From Helianthus annuus (Eukaryota; Streptophyta; Magnoliopsida; Asterales; Asteraceae): DNA of 64,000 bases. Location of the stretch: the NCBI RefSeq assembly GCF_002127325.2, contig NC_035448.2:126702561-126766560 (forward strand), given 5' to 3'. This document shows positions 60,389 through 64,000 of this stretch, in pieces; positions within the stretch are counted from its first letter, which is position 1, and every line of letters begins with the position of its first letter. The notes beneath the pieces were generated by a model that worked only from the letters and a program-made list of their open reading frames with translations, made no database searches and had not been told where the DNA came from. The position numbers were made by a program, and so were the translations under genes.

Positions 60389-60793
60389 GGCTCATTGGTA
60401 CTGTAGTGGTAGGCGATGGTGAGACGACCGCGATTGTGACTGCACAGATTTTTGGAGACCATCTGACGATACAGATTTTTGCTGATATTTGTTGATGTAC
60501 TGGTTGTATGTGACACTGATGTGATGTTGTTTTTGACAGGGGTTATGTAGCCCCTATTCGATTTGTGATTGTATGATACAGTGACGTGCTGACACACTTG
60601 CTACACTTTATGGTCTCGATATATATAACAATCGCTGTATTCTCACCATATCTGTTTCACTTGATTTCTTATTTATGTTTTGTGACATGGGATGTTGTGT
60701 GTGATATATTGATAACATGAGATGTTATATGCTATTACTATTACTATATACGTATGTTTATTATGGCCTAATCGACGTACGCATCTTTAGAAG

Positions 60794-63700
60794 ATGGCAC
60801 CAAGACGTCAACCGCAGCCGATGCCCACTACTCCTGAAGAACTACAGCAAGTTATTGCTGCCGCCATTGCTCAGTATGCTGCCTCGCAAGAAGGACCTAG
60901 AGGAAGTAACACGAACATCAACGGCAACCAAAATCCTCCTCATGGGTGCACCTACAAACAATTCTTGGACTGTAAGCCCATCAACTTCGACGGCACAGGT
61001 GGTGCTGTTGCTTTCGTTCGCTGGGCAGAGAAGACTGATTCCACCATCCGCATGAGCAAATGTGCGCTCGACCAGCAGGTCACTTACATCTCAGGGCTGT
61101 TTCTAGACGGAGCCCTATCTTGGTGGAACTTACAAGTGCAGACACTAGGCGAAGCTGCCGCCTACGCCCTGACTTGGGCCGAATTGAAAGAGCTTATGCG
61201 CAAGAAGTATTGTTCCCGTGCAGAAATTCAAAGGTTGGAGACTGAATTTTGGCACCTAAAGATGGATGGACCAAAGGTTGCAGATTACGTCCAGAGGTTT
61301 CATGACCTATCTCAAGTGGTTCCTTATATGGTCACGCCTGAATACAAGCGAATTGAGCGCTTCATTTGGGGGTTAGCTCCCCAAATCATTAGCATGGTGA
61401 CCTCCGCCAGACCGGCAACTATTACGGAAGCCATTGATTTGAGCGTGGCTCTCACTGAGGAGGCAATTCGTTTAAACAAGTTTGATGAAGTCAAGGCGAA
61501 GAAGACAGAGACTCACGTTGAGTCCTCAGGAGACAACAAAAGGAAGTTTTCAAACTTCAAACAAGGCGTCAGCATGGCAGTAAAGAAAGGAAAATCAACT
61601 GGTGGTACCAAGAAAGGGAAAGGGTACCAGGGCACCCAGCCCAAATGCAACAACTGCCAATGCCACCATACTGGCAATTGTAACGTGAAAGTTTGTGAAT
61701 CTTGTGGAAAACCGGGCCACTCAAAGGAATCATGTTGGGCTAGTACAGGCCGAGGAGGCCAGGGAGGATATGTGAATAGAAACGATAATCGTGGTGGTTT
61801 GGGAAATCGCCCACAAGGGAATAACCGAGGCTACAATGCAAATCAAGCCGGAACTGCCAATCAAAACAACCCGCCAGTTGGGGACGGTGCGGGAAGTGGA
61901 AAAAGGTTAGGATGTTTTCATTGCGGTGACGTTGGGCACTTCAAGAAGGATTGCCCAGGATTGAACCAAGCCCGTGGAAGGGTGTTCCAGATCGGTGCAC
62001 AGGAAGCGCGCCAGGATCCCAACGTTGTCACAGGTACGTTCCCTGTAAATCAACGTTATGCATCTGTTCTGTTTGATACTGGTGCCGACTATAGCTTCAT
62101 ATCACTAGAATTTAAGAATATACTTGGGCTAGCCGCTAATAAGTTAGACATTCCCTACGCAATCGAATTGGCTAATGGAAAGTTGGTAGAAGCCAATGAT
62201 GTGATCAGAGGCTGTGTGATTGAATTGGGAGAACGCGAGTTTACTCTAGATCTACTACCAGTCCAGTTGGGAAGCTTCGACGTGGTAGTAGGGATGGATT
62301 GGTTAACGAGTAACAAGGCTGAGATAGTGTGTCACGAAAAGGTTATTCGTATCCCGACCGGTGATGGTGAGACCATTGTTGTTCATGGAGAAAAGCGTGA
62401 GACGCCGTTAAGGATGATTAGTTGCCTGAAAGCAAGGAAGTGTTTGAGGAAAGGATGTGTTGCTTTTCTAGCACACATTGTGGATAAGAAGGCTGCTGAG
62501 CCAAAGATCGAAGACATCCCTGTCGTGAGGGAATACCCAGAAGTCTTTCCAGAAGACTTGCCTGGCTTGCCACCTCAAAGGCAAGTGGAGTTTCGCATCG
62601 ACTTAATTCCAGGCGCTGCGCCTGTGGCTAAGGCACCATACAGACTTGCTCCGTCTGAGATGCAGGAATTGTCGACACAACTTCAAGAGTTGTTAGACAA
62701 GGGTTTTATCCGACCAAGCTTCTCGCCTTGGGGAGCTCCGGTCTTATTTGTCAAGAAGAAGGACGGAAGTTTCCGTATGTGTATCGACTACAGAGAGTTG
62801 AACAAGCTAACGATCAAGAATAGGTATCCTTTGCCAAGGATCGATGATCTGTTCGACCAACTTCAAGGTTCAAGCTTCTATTCAAAGATCGATCTTCGAT
62901 CTGGATACCATCAACTTCGGATACAGGAGGAGAGTATCCCGACGACAGCTTTCAGAACTCGTTATGGACACTACGAATTTCTGGTTATGCCGTTTGGTTT
63001 GACAAACGCACCTGCAGTGTTCATGGATTTGATGAACCGAGTTTGTAAGCCGTACTTGGATAAGTTCGTGATCGTATTCATCGATGACATCTTGATTTAT
63101 TCGAAGACGAAGGCTGAGCACGAGCAACATCTTAGAGCTATTCTGGAGCTGCTAAAGAAGGAACAGTTGTACGCCAAGTTCTCTAAGTGCGAGTTTTGGC
63201 TACGCGAAGTCCAGTTTCTTGGACATGTGGTTAATGGGGATGGAATTCATGTTGATCCCACCAAGATCGAGGCAATCAAGAATTGGGAAACGCCTACAAC
63301 GCCAACCGAGATTCGGCAATTCTTGGGTTTGGCTGGCTACTATCGAAGGTTCATCGAGGATTTCTCGAAAATCGCTCAACCTTTGACGCTCCTCACGCAG
63401 AAGGATAAAAAGTTTGATTGGGGAATCAAACAGGATGAAGCGTTTCAAGTGTTGAAGGATAAGCTTTGTAACGCGCCAATCTTAGCTCTTCCGGAAGGTA
63501 CCGACGATTTTGTGATATATTGCGACGCATCGCGTCAGGGATTGGGATGTGTGTTGATGCAACGTCAAAAGGTTATCGCTTACGCATCACGCCAACTGAA
63601 GGTGCACGAAAAGAACTATACCACGCATGATCTGGAGCTAGGCGCAGTGGTTTTTGCTTTGAAGATCTGGAGACACTACCTGTATGGTACGAAGTGCACA

Positions 63701-64000
63701 ATCTTCACAGATCACAAAAGCCTACAGCATATATTCAACCAGAAGGAGTTGAATATGAGGCAAAGACGATGGGTTGAATTATTGAACGATTACGACTGCG
63801 AGATAAAGTATCACCCAGGGAAGGCGAATGTAGTCGCCGATGCCTTGAGTCGTAAGGAAAGGATCAAGCCCCTAAGGGTTAGGGCTATGGAAATGATAAT
63901 CCAAACCGATCTCTCCTCGCGCGTTCGTGCAGCACAGAAAGAAGCTCTCAAGGAGGAGAACCTTGAGAAAGAGTATCTCCGTGGGATGGAGAAGATATTG
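60794..64000 (+). CDS. Element E gag-pol polyprotein (Ty3/gypsy), C-terminus beyond window
   Basis: The ATG at 60794 ([16 protein letters not shown]) opens 1069 codons without a stop, as far as I read, to the window end. Capsid motifs: [15 protein letters not shown] and ALSWWNLQ. Zinc knuckles: [14 protein letters not shown] near 301 and [14 protein letters not shown] near 374. Protease: [12 protein letters not shown] near 425. [11 protein letters not shown] and [10 protein letters not shown] near 761. RNase H: IFTDHKSL near 969, then [14 protein letters not shown]. The integrase would follow outside the window. Codon use is more GC-rich than in element C. All catalytic motifs seen are intact. 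Confidence 0.92.
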   Translation, partial: MAPRRQPQPMPTTPEELQQVIAAAIAQYAASQEGPRGSNTNINGNQNPPHGCTYKQFLDCKPINFDGTGGAVAFVRWAEKTDSTIRMSKCALDQQVTYISGLFLDGALSWWNLQVQTLGEAAAYALTWAELKELMRKKYCSRAEIQRLETEFWHLKMDGPKVADYVQRFHDLSQVVPYMVTPEYKRIERFIWGLAPQIISMVTSARPATITEAIDLSVALTEEAIRLNKFDEVKAKKTETHVESSGDNKRKFSNFKQGVSMAVKKGKSTGGTKKGKGYQGTQPKCNNCQCHHTGNCNVKVCESCGKPGHSKESCWASTGRGGQGGYVNRNDNRGGLGNRPQGNNRGYNANQAGTANQNNPPVGDGAGSGKRLGCFHCGDVGHFKKDCPGLNQARGRVFQIGAQEARQDPNVVTGTFPVNQRYASVLFDTGADYSFISLEFKNILGLAANKLDIPYAIELANGKLVEANDVIRGCVIELGEREFTLDLLPVQLGSFDVVVGMDWLTSNKAEIVCHEKVIRIPTGDGETIVVHGEKRETPLRMISCLKARKCLRKGCVAFLAHIVDKKAAEPKIEDIPVVREYPEVFPEDLPGLPPQRQVEFRIDLIPGAAPVAKAPYRLAPSEMQELSTQLQELLDKGFIRPSFSPWGAPVLFVKKKDGSFRMCIDYRELNKLTIKNRYPLPRIDDLFDQLQGSSFYSKIDLRSGYHQLRIQEESIPTTAFRTRYGHYEFLVMPFGLTNAPAVFMDLMNRVCKPYLDKFVIVFIDDILIYSKTKAEHEQHLRAILELLKKEQLYAKFSKCEFWLREVQFLGHVVNGDGIHVDPTKIEAIKNWETPTTPTEIRQFLGLAGYYRRFIEDFSKIAQPLTLLTQKDKKFDWGIKQDEAFQVLKDKLCNAPILALPEGTDDFVIYCDASRQGLGCVLMQRQKVIAYASRQLKVHEKNYTTHDLELGAVVFALKIWRHYLYGTKCTIFTDHKSLQHIFNQKELNMRQRRWVELLNDYDCEIKYHPGKANVVADALSRKERIKPLRVRAMEMIIQTDLSSRVRAAQKEALKEENLEKEYLRGMEKIL

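Larger units (their letters stand above)
54893..64000 (+). mobile_element. Element E: gypsy retrotransposon, left part
   Basis: It starts TGTGACAACCCTCAC within the right LTR of A and runs past the window end. Order is LTR (54893-58309), primer site, leader with minisatellite, extra ORF, then gag-pol. The bases before it (TGGAA, 54888-54892) are the expected left TSD copy. Gag and RT features are of the Tekay-like gypsy type. Confidence 0.88.

Noticed and set aside
61060..61245. Short plus-strand ORF within element E gag
   Set aside because: It lies out of frame within the convincing gag-pol frame.

Overview
This window is repeat-dense plant nuclear DNA with no bacterial or organellar features. 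One intact cellular gene is visible: a six-exon tRNA adenosine deaminase gene (TAD2 type) on the minus strand at 662-2429. Nearly everything else is transposable-element sequence. The LTR families (Athila LTRs rich in CACGGGGCCGTG, SIRE copia, Tekay gypsy, very long gypsy LTRs) suggest a eudicot, perhaps a composite (Asteraceae). That placement is inference.

Bases 1-14460 hold the TAD2 gene and many short DNA transposons. Several are bounded exactly by target-site duplications (TSDs): a Mutator-like foldback element touching the TAD2 stop codon, hAT-type elements at 1707, 2993, 7462, 7500, 12125 and 13604, a Tourist-like element at 5278, a Helitron-like patch near 10.9-11.95 kb, a large foldback at 13.1-14.2 kb, and several tandem repeats. 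The element at 7500-8614 lies inside the one at 7462-9275.

Bases 14461-54892 form a nest of LTR retrotransposons. Element A (2.9-kb LTRs at 14461 and 53372, non-coding interior) was entered by copia element B (18127-39333, TSD GTAAA) and by gypsy element D (40491-52891, minus orientation, TSD GGCAG). B was entered by gypsy element C (27968-36653, TSD GTTTT). The 5' LTR of B also contains a truncated Athila element (18144-20441). C is young: its 1.44-kb LTRs differ at about nine positions and both long ORFs are open. B has a frameshifted gag-pol and an env-position ORF with two in-frame stops. D is badly decayed.

Bases 54893-64000 are the left part of gypsy element E, inserted in the right LTR of A. 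It has a 3.4-kb LTR, a leader minisatellite, an acidic ORF upstream of gag, and an open gag-pol frame that runs off the window end.

The observations most worth following are: an extra ORF before gag in both C and E; splice-donor-like sites shortly after the LTR promoters, paired with acceptor-like AGs just before both ORFs; and a stem-loop with a 4-nt loop placed 18-20 nt before the 3' LTR in A, C and D, whose stem sequence changes while pairing is largely kept.
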